NCBI GenBank assembly: GCA_026708585.1
Contig: JAPOUQ010000030.1
Coordinates: 44,908 to 108,907, forward strand
Length of the DNA stretch: 64,000 bases
Direction: 5' to 3'
Source: Gammaproteobacteria bacterium
GTDB taxonomy: Bacteria; Pseudomonadota; Gammaproteobacteria; Arenicellales; Poriferihabitantaceae
The position numbers were made by a program, and so were the translations under genes. The notes beneath the pieces were generated by a model. The model was not told the DNA's origin. It worked only from the letters and a program-made list of their open reading frames with translations, and made no database searches. Positions 1-10,614 of this stretch are shown here, in pieces; position 1 is the stretch's first letter, and each line of letters begins with the position of its first letter.

Positions 1-210
1 TACCAACTCGATGAAGAACAATGGGGTCAATATCTCTTTTTTCGCAAAAACCCAAAAGGAGTCCATTATGAACGCTGGGTTCATGTCCATGGTTGTCGAC
101 GGTGGTTCAATGTAGTTCGAAATACCATGACCGATGATATTCTTGCTACGTACCGTCCGGAAGAGCCAATACCAGTATTGTCCGATGAAGAAACAAATCA
201 ACCGACTTGA
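1..210 (+). CDS. soxD: Sarcosine oxidase delta subunit, C-terminal part (or MgdB of N-methylglutamate dehydrogenase)
   Basis: The reading frame is open from base 1 to a TGA at 208-210, leaving 69 codons of a protein whose start lies before the window. The visible part contains a WVHVHGCRRWFNVVRNT stretch, typical of the small delta subunit of heterotetrameric sarcosine oxidase, followed by a short acidic tail. The delta subunit is a small structural, zinc-binding subunit. It overlaps the start of the alpha subunit by 26 bases, so the two are translationally coupled. The beta subunit gene is expected just upstream, outside the window. N-methylglutamate dehydrogenase (MgdABCD) has homologous subunits, so the substrate cannot be decided from this fragment. 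Confidence 0.8.
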   Translation, partial: YQLDEEQWGQYLFFRKNPKGVHYERWVHVHGCRRWFNVVRNTMTDDILATYRPEEPIPVLSDEETNQPT

Positions 211-3187
211 GCATGATGCTCGTTTGAATCGCAGAAAGTCGATCCGATTCTGGTTCGACAACCGAGCATATGTTGGTTATGAAGGCGATACATTGGCTTC
301 GGGATTGTTAGCCAATGGGATCCATCTGGTTGGCCGGAGTTTCAAATACCATCGTCCAAGAGGTATCTATACCGCAGGTTCTGAAGAGCCAAATGCTCTG
401 GTACAGCTGGAAGAAAATGCTTTTACTGAACCCAACCGTAGGGCCACTGAAATTGAAATCTATGAGGGTTTGATCGCTCATTCACAGAATTGCTGGCCTT
501 CGCGAAAATTTGATTTTGGCGCGCTAAATTCGTGGTTTTCTCGCTTGCTACCAGCCGGTTTCTACTACAAAACATTCATGTGGCCAACTTCATTCTGGAT
601 GACTTACGAAAAGTACATCAGAAAATTAGCAGGTCTGGGACGTTCACCAACCGAGCCCGATCCACATTTTTACGATAAAACCTATGCTCATTGCGATGTT
701 CTGATAATCGGTGGTGGTCCTGCAGGAATTGAAGCCGCAACTGCCGCTGGCCAGAGTGGGTGTCGGGTAATTTTGGCAGATGAGAAATTTGAATTCGGGG
801 GGATGTTACTCAGTGAAAACATGCTCATCAACGGTATCCCATGCCATGAATGGATTGATTCAAAAATTAGCAAATTACGGGCAATGCCAAATGTGAAGTT
901 ACTCAATCGCACCACGGTTACTGGTTACTATGACTACAACTTTTTGGTAGCAAATCAGCGAGTGAATGAACATCTTGGCCCAAGAGTTACGATCAATTCA
1001 CCAAAAGAACGTTTGTGGAAGATCCGAGCTAAACATGTAGTTATGGCAACTGGAGCGATCGAACGGCCAATGGTATTTGCAGATAATGATCGCCCGGGTA
1101 TCATGCTGGCAAGCGCAATTCGCAGTTATATCAACCGATTTTCAACGCTTCCGGGTAAAAATTGCGTGATCTTAACCAACAATGACTCAGCCTACCATGC
1201 TGCACTGGATATTGCGGATGAAGGTGGCCAGGTCAGTATCATCGATATTCGAACCAATCCCTCAGGCTCTATGATCGAATCTGCAGTCAGCCGGGGAATC
1301 AGAATCATCAAGAATCATTCCATTACTGGTGTAGGGTATTCAAGAGGCCTTCTTCGCTCTATTGAAATTATGGAGTTATCCGAAGACGGACTAAATGTGA
1401 TAGGAAAGAAAGAAAAGCTGCTGTGTGATTTGGTTGGCATATCCGGCGGTTGGAATCCAACTATACACCTATTCAGTCAATCCAAGGGCAAACTCAAATT
1501 TGATCAATCGAACCATTGTTTTTTGGCTGATCAACCATCGAAGAACAATTCTGTAATTCTTGCTGGTTCGTGTCAGGCAACCTGGTTTCTCAAAGATTGT
1601 ATGCAAGAGGGCCATGCTGCTGGTTGTGAAGCTGCTAAACGAGCTGGATTCAGTGTGGACGGGGCAAGTGATGAGATCAACACTGGCCAAATTGAATATG
1701 GAGCACTTAGACCACTATGGATTTTGCCCGGGAGTCATCCTATCGGCCAGGGAAAAACAAAACATTTTCATGAGCTACATAACGATGCCACAGTTGGAGA
1801 CATCCATCTCGCAGTGAGAGAGGGCTATGAATCAGTTGAGCACCTCAAGCGATATACGACAACCGGAATGGGTACAGACCAAGGCAAGACTTCAAATCTG
1901 AATGCACTGGTCGCACTATCTGAAATTAGGAATCTATCTATCCCTGATCTTGGTGTAACGACATTCAGGCCACCCTATACACCATTATCCATGGGATCCA
2001 TTGTTGGATATGATTGTGGTGAGCTATTTATTCAAAAGCGTAAAACTCCTATTCATCCCTGGCATGATCAGGCCCATGCCGTTTATGAAGATGTTGGCGA
2101 CTGGAAGCGACCACGGTATTATTCGCAAGGCAAAGAGACAATGCACGCAGCAGTTCAACGAGAATGTCGTCAGGTTCGAAAAACGGCTGGATTGCTTGAT
2201 GCGTCCACTCTTGGCAAAATCGACCTACAGGGAAAAGATACAAGGTGGCTCCTGAATATGTTGTACACCAATGTCTGGGACAAGCTCGAAGTTGGAAGAT
2301 GCCGATATGGCCTGATGCTGAATGAGCATGGCATGATTTTTGATGATGGTGTAACTACTCGGATTGCAGAAAATCATTATCATATGACCACCACCACCGG
2401 TGGTGCAGCTCGCGTGATGAGTTGGATTGAGGAATGGCTACAGACCGAATGGCCTGACTTAGAAGTCTATGCAACCAGCGTAACCGAACAATGGGCAGTA
2501 GCTTCTTTAAATGGCCCTAATGCAAGAGAAATATTACAAGAGTTAACCGATATCCCGCTTGATGAAGAATCTTTTCCATTCATGTCTATGCGTGAGGGTC
2601 AAGTCGCGAATATTCCTGCACGAGTGTTCCGGATCAGTTTTACCGGAGAATTGGCATATGAAATCAATGTTCCCGCACGACACGGTCTTGCCTTATGGGA
2701 ACAGTTGATCGAGGTCGGACGTAAATTTGATATTTGCCCCTATGGAACAGAGTCAATGCATGTACTTCGTGCTGAAAAAGGCTTCATTATCGTTGGGCAA
2801 GATACCGACGGGACTGTAACCCCGATGGATGTTGGAATGGACTGGATCGTCTCCAAGAAAAAACAGGATTTCCTCGGGAAACGTTCATTTGATCGAACTG
2901 ATACATCACGTTCTGATCGCAAGCAACTAGTTGGACTACTGACTGATGACCCACAATTCATTTTGCCGGAGGGGGCACATGTCGTATCAGAAGTGAAAAG
3001 TAAACCACCAATGAATATGCTTGGACACATTACTTCAAGTTATATGAGTCCAAATATTGGACGTTCTATTGCCATAGCTTTACTCAAGGATGGATTCAAT
3101 TTGAAAGGACAAACCCTGAACGTTGCACTCATGAATGGCAACAGCCAGCGGGTGATTGTGACTGACCCCGTATTTTTGAATGTCTAA
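185..3187 (+). CDS. soxA: Sarcosine oxidase alpha subunit (or MgdC of N-methylglutamate dehydrogenase)
   Basis: A 1000-residue protein, the usual length of the alpha subunit. Three parts are visible: an N-terminal ferredoxin-like fold (residues about 15-75, with GRSFKYHRPRGI), an FAD/NAD-binding disulfide-oxidoreductase-like core with the dinucleotide motif IIGGGPAG near residue 175, and a C-terminal GcvT-type folate-binding domain (about 600-1000). The complex oxidatively demethylates a secondary N-methyl amine and passes the formaldehyde unit to tetrahydrofolate. The ATG at 185 was chosen because the protein from there matches the family start and overlaps soxD; an open frame to 134 gives an unrelated extension. 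Given the N-methylglutamate genes at 28-33 kb, this could be the NMG dehydrogenase rather than sarcosine oxidase. Confidence 0.88.
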   Translation: MKKQINRLEHDARLNRRKSIRFWFDNRAYVGYEGDTLASGLLANGIHLVGRSFKYHRPRGIYTAGSEEPNALVQLEENAFTEPNRRATEIEIYEGLIAHSQNCWPSRKFDFGALNSWFSRLLPAGFYYKTFMWPTSFWMTYEKYIRKLAGLGRSPTEPDPHFYDKTYAHCDVLIIGGGPAGIEAATAAGQSGCRVILADEKFEFGGMLLSENMLINGIPCHEWIDSKISKLRAMPNVKLLNRTTVTGYYDYNFLVANQRVNEHLGPRVTINSPKERLWKIRAKHVVMATGAIERPMVFADNDRPGIMLASAIRSYINRFSTLPGKNCVILTNNDSAYHAALDIADEGGQVSIIDIRTNPSGSMIESAVSRGIRIIKNHSITGVGYSRGLLRSIEIMELSEDGLNVIGKKEKLLCDLVGISGGWNPTIHLFSQSKGKLKFDQSNHCFLADQPSKNNSVILAGSCQATWFLKDCMQEGHAAGCEAAKRAGFSVDGASDEINTGQIEYGALRPLWILPGSHPIGQGKTKHFHELHNDATVGDIHLAVREGYESVEHLKRYTTTGMGTDQGKTSNLNALVALSEIRNLSIPDLGVTTFRPPYTPLSMGSIVGYDCGELFIQKRKTPIHPWHDQAHAVYEDVGDWKRPRYYSQGKETMHAAVQRECRQVRKTAGLLDASTLGKIDLQGKDTRWLLNMLYTNVWDKLEVGRCRYGLMLNEHGMIFDDGVTTRIAENHYHMTTTTGGAARVMSWIEEWLQTEWPDLEVYATSVTEQWAVASLNGPNAREILQELTDIPLDEESFPFMSMREGQVANIPARVFRISFTGELAYEINVPARHGLALWEQLIEVGRKFDICPYGTESMHVLRAEKGFIIVGQDTDGTVTPMDVGMDWIVSKKKQDFLGKRSFDRTDTSRSDRKQLVGLLTDDPQFILPEGAHVVSEVKSKPPMNMLGHITSSYMSPNIGRSIAIALLKDGFNLKGQTLNVALMNGNSQRVIVTDPVFLNV

Positions 3188-3205
3188 TCCCCAATAGTTG
3201 ATCTC

Positions 3206-3757
3206 ATGACTACTTCTCCACTTTGGGACCGTCCTCCAATTACCGGTAAAAACATCTTAACTGAACTATCGATTTGTGGAAAAATCAATATTCGTGGCTC
3301 AATCAATCATTCACGTTTTCAAAGTTCAGTAAATGAGGCTTTTGGCCTTGATTTGCCCCTCAATCCAAACACATTGGTTCGAGTAGACCATTTAACCTGC
3401 TACTGGCTTGGACCTGATGAATGGTTAGTGCATTGTCCGATAGAAAAGTTGGACTCGATGATCGAACTTGGTCGTGCCAAACTTGCCAAAATTCATCATG
3501 CTCTAGTTGATGTTTCGGATTACTATACAGTACTGAGAATGGAAGGTCCTGACTCTGAAATTTTACTTGCCAAATCCTGCCCACTTGATCTTCATTTGAG
3601 CAATTTTCCGGTAGAGACATGTGCTCAAACTCGTTTCGGGAACGCCAGCATTCTTTTGGACCGAAGAAGTCAAGGATCGATTTTTGATATACAGGTAAGA
3701 TGGAGTTATGCTGAATATGTTTGGGATTATCTTACCAAAGCCATACAGACCCTTTGA
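3206..3757 (+). CDS. soxG: Sarcosine oxidase gamma subunit (or MgdD)
   Basis: A 183-residue protein 18 bases downstream of soxA, in the position and of the size expected for the gamma subunit. The sequence has the diverged GcvT-like pattern of this family (LGPDEWLVHCP, then DVSDYYTVLRMEGPDSEILLAKSCPLDL, given here in parts: DVSDYYTVLR and GPDSEILLAK). The gamma subunit is a structural partner of the alpha folate domain. It ends the operon; the next genes are on the other strand. No strong terminator was seen, only a short perfect hairpin at 3802-3816 without a T tract. Confidence 0.85.
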   Translation: MTTSPLWDRPPITGKNILTELSICGKINIRGSINHSRFQSSVNEAFGLDLPLNPNTLVRVDHLTCYWLGPDEWLVHCPIEKLDSMIELGRAKLAKIHHALVDVSDYYTVLRMEGPDSEILLAKSCPLDLHLSNFPVETCAQTRFGNASILLDRRSQGSIFDIQVRWSYAEYVWDYLTKAIQTL

Positions 3758-3874
3758 AATCCGATCTTGGGTTTCATTCAGATCGATTCTGTAGAATGCC
3801 TAATCTGGCATAGCCAGAACCAAATTTCAGAAATAAATTTGTGTTTTCTGCACAATATTTAAGGGTGTAAACGG

Positions 3875-4132
3875 CTAAAGATGTCTCGCACGTACAGGTC
3901 CGTCACGCTTCTTATTCCGCTCAAGTTGCTGAATAACCTCTTCATCAATTGGCGTAATTCGGTACTTGCCTTGCACCAGCATTTTTGATTGTTCTCTGGA
4001 TTTCAAAACTCGGTATTCAATTCGTTCTTCTGCAGTTAAACCCTTTTTTCCCCAGAACATCCAACCAAAAAATATCCCAAGAGCAAAAGCGAATATTATC
4101 CAGAACCAAATTTCTAGCATTACATAAATCAT
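3875..4132 (-). CDS. Small membrane-anchored protein of unknown function
   Basis: An 85-residue protein with one strong hydrophobic segment at residues 4-28 (rich in I, F, W, with small-residue glycines), followed by a basic and charged cytoplasmic-type tail that ends in an arginine-rich stretch. No enzyme motif is visible. It follows lhr by only 9 bases on the same strand and is probably cotranscribed. The start could be Met1 or Met5 (MLEIW). The membrane-segment-then-charged-tail design is plausible for a real small inner-membrane protein, but I do not recognise the family. Confidence 0.55.
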   Translation of the reverse strand: MIYVMLEIWFWIIFAFALGIFFGWMFWGKKGLTAEERIEYRVLKSREQSKMLVQGKYRITPIDEEVIQQLERNKKRDGPVRARHL

Positions 4133-4141
4133 CGCTCTATT

Positions 4142-7100
4142 TTACATCGGATGCAATGAATTTGATTTGCCCCTAGTCATTCGAACATTCAAAAAAGTCT
4201 TGTTTGCTATCTCAGTCTTCGATTCGGTATCGAGAACGACCAACCATTCGACTGAACCATTGACCTGCTTTGCGACGGGCTTACCGTCCAAAAAGATCAG
4301 CCTAACCTTACGATTCATGGGTACTCGTTCTGATGGAATCACAGTACCAGTCAAATTGAGTGGGTCGCAAGTATTGATCGAATGTACTCGCTCAACCTGT
4401 TTCGAGTTACACTGTTTTAAAAGACCTGCTGCCTCACCAAGTGCAAATTGTTCTCCAGCAAAACCATCAACAAATCGCCCACCTTGAATTTCACCTCTCG
4501 CTTCCATACGTCTGAACACATACAACAAATCACGCCATGGTGGGCAAGAAGATTCTTGATCAAGCAGTCGTCGAAACACCACACCATATCTTCGTAACAA
4601 ACATTTTGCTATGTATTCAACACTCTCCCACCGAATCTCTGATTCGGATGAATTGTACTCTGGCAATTTAAACTGTTGACTTGGCCGATTCAGTAAAGAC
4701 CAACGCCCTGCCCCATCGTCACGCGGATTCACTGACCATCGACCCCGTTTACGTTTTTTCGATGGAGATTTTCCATACAGACTTCGCATGCCTTCGAAAT
4801 TGTCATTGACTGCTAGACCTAGTCCTACTAATTCAGATAATCCATTTCTCACTTCGGTAGCTACCCATCCGCCCTGATTAACTAAATCCTCAAAAAATTG
4901 AGCACCACCATCTCTTAGTGTTTCCATCAATCGTCGGGCTGGCCATGATAGAGTATTCACATCAAAAGAGATTTTCCTTGAATGAGTAAACCAGTGTATG
5001 AGTACATTTCGCGGGACGAATGCAACTGGAGACTGTCGGTTCGAGCCCCTCAGTCGGGAATGATCAGGGCCATTCAGTCGAGTCCAAATGAAACGCCCAG
5101 AACTGCAAAGCATATCTAGTTTTTGTGATGAATAATTGTCCAGTCGATCTGGGAAAATCGCCTCCTCCCAAACTGCAGCTGGTAATTCAATCCCTTCCAG
5201 TTGGGCCAGAACTTCCATTAAACCCTCTTGCTCAGACCTCAAACTTCTTGCTGCTTCAGTCAATCCATGCCATTCGAAAAGAAACTTCATGAATGTATTA
5301 ATGGAAACAGTCGATGCACGTTTTCGTCTCGATTGGATAGAACGTTGACGCATCCGCCACAAAAGCCTTCGCTCACACCATTGCTCAAGATCTTGATGAT
5401 ATTGTCCAGATTGATCAAAAATTCCACGCATCACGAACCCAATTTGCTCAAGGTGAGTAAGTGAATGATTGACATTGGTAGTTGTAACTCCAAAAAAGCT
5501 CGCTAATTCCTGTTCAGTGGTTGGTCCAATACATTGCAAGCGTAACTTTAATAATTCGAAAATTGCTTGATCTCGGTCAATCTCCTGTATCTGTCCGGCT
5601 GCTTCAATTGATGGTAATTTTTCGAGTTCAGGATGAACGGCTTCCCAATAAGCGAGCCGTTCAGCCGCCACCCACATCTGGGTTTTTTTGAATGTAATCT
5701 GACAGGCCCTACCAGCTTTTGCTAGATTGTTTAGAAACCCAGTCCAGTACAAAGATTCAGCTTCCCCAGGCACGAGACCCCCCAGAACAAGTAATGCATC
5801 ATGACATTCGTCTGCATTATCAACATGCGGCCATATCTCTTCTTTAATTTCACAAATTACACCTGCATCAAGAACACCCAAAGATTCTGCGTCTTGAGGA
5901 GTATTGACAATCTGGCTTCGCACTAATCGTGTCCGTCTTTCTTCGGCTGGGGCATCATCGAGAAATGCATAGTTCCGAGCTGCCAAAATTTCCTCAGCAA
6001 GTGGTGAAGGTGCTGCAAGGTCTTTACAGATCAGGTTCAAGGTTCCAGTTTCCAATCGCTCAAGAACTCGTTTTAAACCATTCAGATCCATCAAGTTGTG
6101 CAAGCAATCATACATCGTTTGACGAATCAGGGGATGGTCAGGAATTTCTCTCTTTCCAGAAATATTTTCTGCACAAGCAAGATGATCTGGAAACACTAAA
6201 GAGGCTAAATCTTCAGCATTACTGCGCTGGAATTGTGGTGGTGTTTTTGACCCACCAGAAAATCGCTTAACAGCTAAGGCAATGGATGCATTCCATCGCC
6301 AATGTGTTGCAAAGAATGGTGTATCGAGAATGGCTTGGCTAAGCACTTCGGTAACGTTTTCGGATGAGAGATATCGTATGGGTTCATCAATTGGGAAGCT
6401 GTGAGTTGGTCCAAGTGAAAGAATGATTGCATCCTCAAGAGCCGCAGCTTGAAGTTCAAAGTTGAATTTTCGACAAAATCTCTTGCGAAGTGCCAATCCC
6501 CAAGCACGATTTATGCGAATTCCGAATGATGAATGAATCACCAAATGTTGATCTCCCGCCTCATCGAAAAACCGTTCAATGATTATTGTATTGTTATCAG
6601 GTAATGCACCCAGTGCCGCTTTTGCAGTAGCGAGATAGTGGATTAGTTGAGAAGAAACACAATCTTCTAGGCCATACTCCTGCTCGACAAACTGTTTTGC
6701 TTCAGTAAGGCCTTTTGCTAAAAAATCTCTGATACTTGCTTTAACTCTAGACACAGACCGACTGACGACATCGGTTCTACCTGGTGCTTCTCCAAACCAA
6801 AAAGGAATGGTGGGTGGCTGTCCCTTAGCATCTCGAACATGAACTTTTCCTAATTCAACTCTCTCTATTCGATAGGATGTATTGCCGAGTTGGAAGATAT
6901 CTCCAGCCATTGATTCGAAAGAAAAATCTTCATTCAGGGATCCAATGATTAGATTTTCTGGATGTAAAACGACATCGTAATCGAATAAATCTGGAATGGT
7001 GCCACCATTGGTCATTGCGGTAAGTGAAGCTGATTTTCTGGGTCGGACTTGATCATTGACCGCATCTAGATGGAGATATGCTGAATGCCTACCACGTTGT

Positions 7101-8509
7101 CCAGAAAAACCTTCGGACAGCATGAGAATCACTTCACTGAATTCCTCATATTCGAGTGCTTCAAAAGGCGCAGCCCTCTTCATCAAAAGGAATAAATCTT
7201 CAAGATTTCTCTGCCCTGTTGATACTTCTGCAACGATTTGTTGAGCTAGCACATCGAGGGGCTTGGGATACATCGACACATGATCCAATTCATCGCGGTT
7301 TACACAATCGATTAATCCGATACACTCAAGCAGATCATCTCGAGAAGTCGGAAACAATCGACCTTTTGGAGTATGTCCTAAATTATGTCCAGAACGTCCA
7401 ATGCGTTGTAACAAAATTGATACAGCACGTGGAGAGCCGATCTGACAGACCAAATCAGCATCACCAATATCGATGCCTAGTTCAAGTGAGGCAGTTGCAA
7501 CGATTGCCTTCAGTGTTCCGGCTTTAAGTCGTTGTTCCGCCATCAGTCGATGTTCTTTCGCTAAACTGCCATGGTGTGATGTGACCGCATCATCACCTAT
7601 TCTCTCACCAAGTGCCTTAGACATTCTCTCAGCAAGCCTACGAGTATTAACAAAAATTAGTGTTGTATTGTGCTGATAAATCAACTCTTCCAGCATAGAG
7701 TAGACTTCTTCCCAATCTGTATTTGACATCACTGCAGAAAGCGGACCACCGAACACACAAATCCGAATGTCGCGGTCGCGTTGATGGCCACTATCGATAA
7801 TTTGACACGAGGAATTTTCACGGTTACTGACAAGAAATTTTGCAGCAAGTTCAATTGGACGTTGCGTAGCTGTCAATCCGATTCTGAGCAATTGTCGATC
7901 ACATAGGTATTCGAGTCGTTCAATAGAGATACTGAGATGTGCGCCGCGTTTGGTACCAACCATAGTGTGAATTTCATCAATGATCAGAGTCTTCGCACTA
8001 GACAGCATTTGCCGACCTGATTTTGAAGTCAATAAGATATAGAGTGATTCAGGGGTGGTAACCAGTATATGGGGTGGGCATTTGACCATTTTGGCCCGCT
8101 CCGTTGAAGTAGTATCCCCGGTTCTAACTGCAGCATTAATTGAAGGAAACACGATATTTTCATGTTTGTTCAAATCGTTCAGTATCTCTTCAATGCCGTA
8201 TAGGGGTACTTGCAAATTGCGCTGAATATCATTTGAAAGAGACTTCAAGGGTGAGACATAAATCACACTAGTTTTCGGTTTCAGTATTCCTTGTTCAGCC
8301 TGGCGAACAAGACCGTCAATCGCAACCAAAAAAGCAGCAAGTGTCTTACCCGAGCCGGTTGGTGCAGAAACCAAAGTATGTCCGCCAGCAGAAATGGCCT
8401 GCCATGCACTCAGTTGAGTTTGTGTAGGTCTCAAAAAAGATTGCGTGAACCAGGATGTAACCGCAGGATGGAAATCGCGAATAACGAAATTTACGTTTTT
8501 ACCAATCAT
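4142..8509 (-). CDS. lhr: Lhr-type superfamily 2 DNA helicase
   Basis: A 1455-residue protein, close to the 1500-residue size of the bacterial long-form Lhr helicase. Visible motifs are Walker A APTGSGKT (residues 49-56), the DEIH box (178-181), the LTATQRP motif III region and motif VI QRIGRSGH (about 365). Past the helicase core there is the long Lhr-specific C-terminal half (winged-helix, beta-barrel and Lhr C-terminal regions). Lhr is an ATP-dependent 3' to 5' translocase that unwinds DNA and RNA:DNA hybrids and is thought to act in DNA repair. The gene is followed by a small membrane protein gene. No partner ligase or nuclease gene of the kind found in some Lhr repair operons is present. 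Confidence 0.93.
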   Translation of the reverse strand: MIGKNVNFVIRDFHPAVTSWFTQSFLRPTQTQLSAWQAISAGGHTLVSAPTGSGKTLAAFLVAIDGLVRQAEQGILKPKTSVIYVSPLKSLSNDIQRNLQVPLYGIEEILNDLNKHENIVFPSINAAVRTGDTTSTERAKMVKCPPHILVTTPESLYILLTSKSGRQMLSSAKTLIIDEIHTMVGTKRGAHLSISIERLEYLCDRQLLRIGLTATQRPIELAAKFLVSNRENSSCQIIDSGHQRDRDIRICVFGGPLSAVMSNTDWEEVYSMLEELIYQHNTTLIFVNTRRLAERMSKALGERIGDDAVTSHHGSLAKEHRLMAEQRLKAGTLKAIVATASLELGIDIGDADLVCQIGSPRAVSILLQRIGRSGHNLGHTPKGRLFPTSRDDLLECIGLIDCVNRDELDHVSMYPKPLDVLAQQIVAEVSTGQRNLEDLFLLMKRAAPFEALEYEEFSEVILMLSEGFSGQRGRHSAYLHLDAVNDQVRPRKSASLTAMTNGGTIPDLFDYDVVLHPENLIIGSLNEDFSFESMAGDIFQLGNTSYRIERVELGKVHVRDAKGQPPTIPFWFGEAPGRTDVVSRSVSRVKASIRDFLAKGLTEAKQFVEQEYGLEDCVSSQLIHYLATAKAALGALPDNNTIIIERFFDEAGDQHLVIHSSFGIRINRAWGLALRKRFCRKFNFELQAAALEDAIILSLGPTHSFPIDEPIRYLSSENVTEVLSQAILDTPFFATHWRWNASIALAVKRFSGGSKTPPQFQRSNAEDLASLVFPDHLACAENISGKREIPDHPLIRQTMYDCLHNLMDLNGLKRVLERLETGTLNLICKDLAAPSPLAEEILAARNYAFLDDAPAEERRTRLVRSQIVNTPQDAESLGVLDAGVICEIKEEIWPHVDNADECHDALLVLGGLVPGEAESLYWTGFLNNLAKAGRACQITFKKTQMWVAAERLAYWEAVHPELEKLPSIEAAGQIQEIDRDQAIFELLKLRLQCIGPTTEQELASFFGVTTTNVNHSLTHLEQIGFVMRGIFDQSGQYHQDLEQWCERRLLWRMRQRSIQSRRKRASTVSINTFMKFLFEWHGLTEAARSLRSEQEGLMEVLAQLEGIELPAAVWEEAIFPDRLDNYSSQKLDMLCSSGRFIWTRLNGPDHSRLRGSNRQSPVAFVPRNVLIHWFTHSRKISFDVNTLSWPARRLMETLRDGGAQFFEDLVNQGGWVATEVRNGLSELVGLGLAVNDNFEGMRSLYGKSPSKKRKRGRWSVNPRDDGAGRWSLLNRPSQQFKLPEYNSSESEIRWESVEYIAKCLLRRYGVVFRRLLDQESSCPPWRDLLYVFRRMEARGEIQGGRFVDGFAGEQFALGEAAGLLKQCNSKQVERVHSINTCDPLNLTGTVIPSERVPMNRKVRLIFLDGKPVAKQVNGSVEWLVVLDTESKTEIANKTFLNVRMTRGKSNSLHPM

Positions 8510-9174
8510 TTGGAAATGGAGTGTAGCAAGATTTGTATTTCAGTGAATTCAATGGGGAAAATCTCGTTCATGGTATTAGCAAAGTTGTAATCGATTGGTC
8601 GAGTGACATCATAGCATTAGAAACAATTTAAGAAATACGGTGTGAACCGAAACTTCTTTCTGTAAATTCTTTTCGGCACTTTATTCAGCATTCAAATTAC
8701 GTGATTAACTTGTTAAATTACTCGATAAAAATTATGATCATGCAAGAAGTTTATAAACGAAATAAAATCTACCTGAAAACAGACAACTAAATAATAAATA
8801 TCGGTCGATTTTTCTCCCATTTAACAAACAAAGAACAACCACTGGGGAAAATGCGAATACAACCAATTTATTTGTCGAAAACTTCGAGTCACCAACATGA
8901 CAGGGGAGCCAGCCACGGCGAGAGCTAATCCAATTGGACAGAAATCATTTGAGTACTCGCATGTAAATGATTCATTATCATGTTGTTGTATTTTGATTCT
9001 TATACTTATCCATACCGTATACAATTTCTACAATGAACTTGGACTGGTAGTATGATACTTGCTTGGATATAATTGATACCTTAATACCTGTAGCCATCAA
9101 GGACTCAAACTTACTGGGGTCGCTGATTTACTAGATTTTTCATTCAAACCAACTATTTATAAAAGAATTCAATT
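8510..9174. other. Intergenic region between lhr and tmm
   Basis: About 665 AT-rich bases between two divergent genes, so it should hold the promoters of lhr and tmm. An open frame at 8821-9024 on the minus strand has no recognisable protein character and no ribosome site, and I do not count it as a gene. I saw no strong hairpin, repeat or RNA gene. Confidence 0.5.
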
Positions 9175-10518
9175 ATGACTGAACGTGTAGCTGTTATCGG
9201 GGCAGGTCCCTGTGGTCTGGCACAACTTCGAGCATTTCAATCCGCTGGAAAAATTGGTGCAGATTTACCTGAAATTGTCTGTTTTGAAAAACAACACAAC
9301 TGGGGAGGTCTGTGGAATTACAGTTGGCGAACCGGACTTGATCAATTTGGTGAACCAGTACATTGGGGAATGTACCGGTATCTCTGGTCGAATGGCCCGA
9401 AAGAGGGACTGGAATTTGCTGACTACTCGTTTGAGGAACACTTCGGTAAACCGATTGCTTCCTATCCGCCACGAGCTGTTCTTTTTGATTATATTGAAGG
9501 ACGGGTGAAAAAAGCCGGAGTACGAGATTGGATTCGCTTTCATTCAACGGTTCGTCGAGTTAGCTATGACAATGCATCCGGAAAATTTACAGTTATTGTT
9601 CATGATAATGAAAAGAATGAAGATTACTCGGAAGAATTTGATTATGTAGTCGTGGCATCTGGGCACTTTTCGACGCCCAATGTGCCGGAATTCGAAGGGT
9701 TTAACAGCTTTAATGGCCGTATTTTACATGCTCATGATTTCAGAGATGCACTCGAATTTAAGGATCAGGACATCCTGATCATTGGCACGTCATATTCCGC
9801 TGAGGATATTGGTTCACAGTGCTGGAAATATGGTTGTCGATCGGTTACTGTCTCCCATCGAACCGCCCCGATGGGATACAAGTGGCCAGATAACTGGAAA
9901 GAGGTACCTCTCCTTGAAAAAGTGGATAAAAATACGGCAACCTTTATCGATGGTTCAACCGCTGAGATTCAAGCCATCATCCTGTGCACTGGATACCTAC
10001 ATCATTTTCCATTTATGGATGAAGAATTGCGTCTCAAGACCAATAATCGACTCTACCCAATTAATCTCTACAATGGGGTAGTCTGGACCAGTAATCCAAA
10101 ACTTTTTTATCTCGGTATGCAGGACCAATGGTATACCTTCAACATGTTCGATGCTCAAGCTTGGTATGCGCGTGACCTTATGCTCGGGAGATTGAATGTA
10201 CCTGACCGAACTGAAATGGAAAGTAATATTCTAAAGTGGCGTGAGGAAGAGGACAATATTGCAGATGACTATGGTGCAATTGAGTACCAAGGTCGATATA
10301 CCAAACACTTAATGGATATGACTGATTATCCACCATTTAATATTGATGCCGCAAATCAAGCTTTTTTTGAGTGGAAAAAGCACAAAAAACAGAACATCAT
10401 GACGTTTCGGGATAACGGTTATGTATCGCCGCTAACCGGTACTCGGGCACCGGCACACCATACCTCTTGGGTTGACGCATTGGATGACTCAATGGAAAGT
10501 TATTTGCAGACCAAGTAG
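9175..10518 (+). CDS. tmm: Trimethylamine monooxygenase, flavin-containing (Tmm)
   Basis: A 447-residue flavin-containing monooxygenase that aligns from memory along its whole length with bacterial Tmm enzymes. It has the FAD motif GAGPCG (residues 9-14), the FMO signature [11 protein letters not shown] (179-189) and the NADPH-binding GTSYSAE (204-210). It also has stretches typical of Tmm rather than other FMOs, such as [22 protein letters not shown] and FFEWKKHK. Tmm uses NADPH and O2 to convert trimethylamine to trimethylamine N-oxide in the cytoplasm. The tdm gene and a TMAO-type importer lie 6-15 kb downstream, supporting the assignment. The gene stands alone; the next gene is on the other strand. 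The ribosome site is weak. Confidence 0.93.
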   Translation: MTERVAVIGAGPCGLAQLRAFQSAGKIGADLPEIVCFEKQHNWGGLWNYSWRTGLDQFGEPVHWGMYRYLWSNGPKEGLEFADYSFEEHFGKPIASYPPRAVLFDYIEGRVKKAGVRDWIRFHSTVRRVSYDNASGKFTVIVHDNEKNEDYSEEFDYVVVASGHFSTPNVPEFEGFNSFNGRILHAHDFRDALEFKDQDILIIGTSYSAEDIGSQCWKYGCRSVTVSHRTAPMGYKWPDNWKEVPLLEKVDKNTATFIDGSTAEIQAIILCTGYLHHFPFMDEELRLKTNNRLYPINLYNGVVWTSNPKLFYLGMQDQWYTFNMFDAQAWYARDLMLGRLNVPDRTEMESNILKWREEEDNIADDYGAIEYQGRYTKHLMDMTDYPPFNIDAANQAFFEWKKHKKQNIMTFRDNGYVSPLTGTRAPAHHTSWVDALDDSMESYLQTK

Positions 10519-10614
10519 CGGAATATCGGGACCGTGAACTGAAGTATATCTGGCAATTGTGATACGCGTTCCCTTGTCTAGCAATAGGAAATGATCTATT
10601 ATTGGTTTTTTGAA

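Noticed and set aside
134..184. Extended start of soxA at 134
   Set aside because: The extra 17 codons overlap soxD in another frame and have no family match; the ATG at 185 fits the family start.
8821..9024. Minus-strand open frame between lhr and tmm
   Set aside because: No ribosome site, no recognisable composition or motif, in an AT-rich promoter region.
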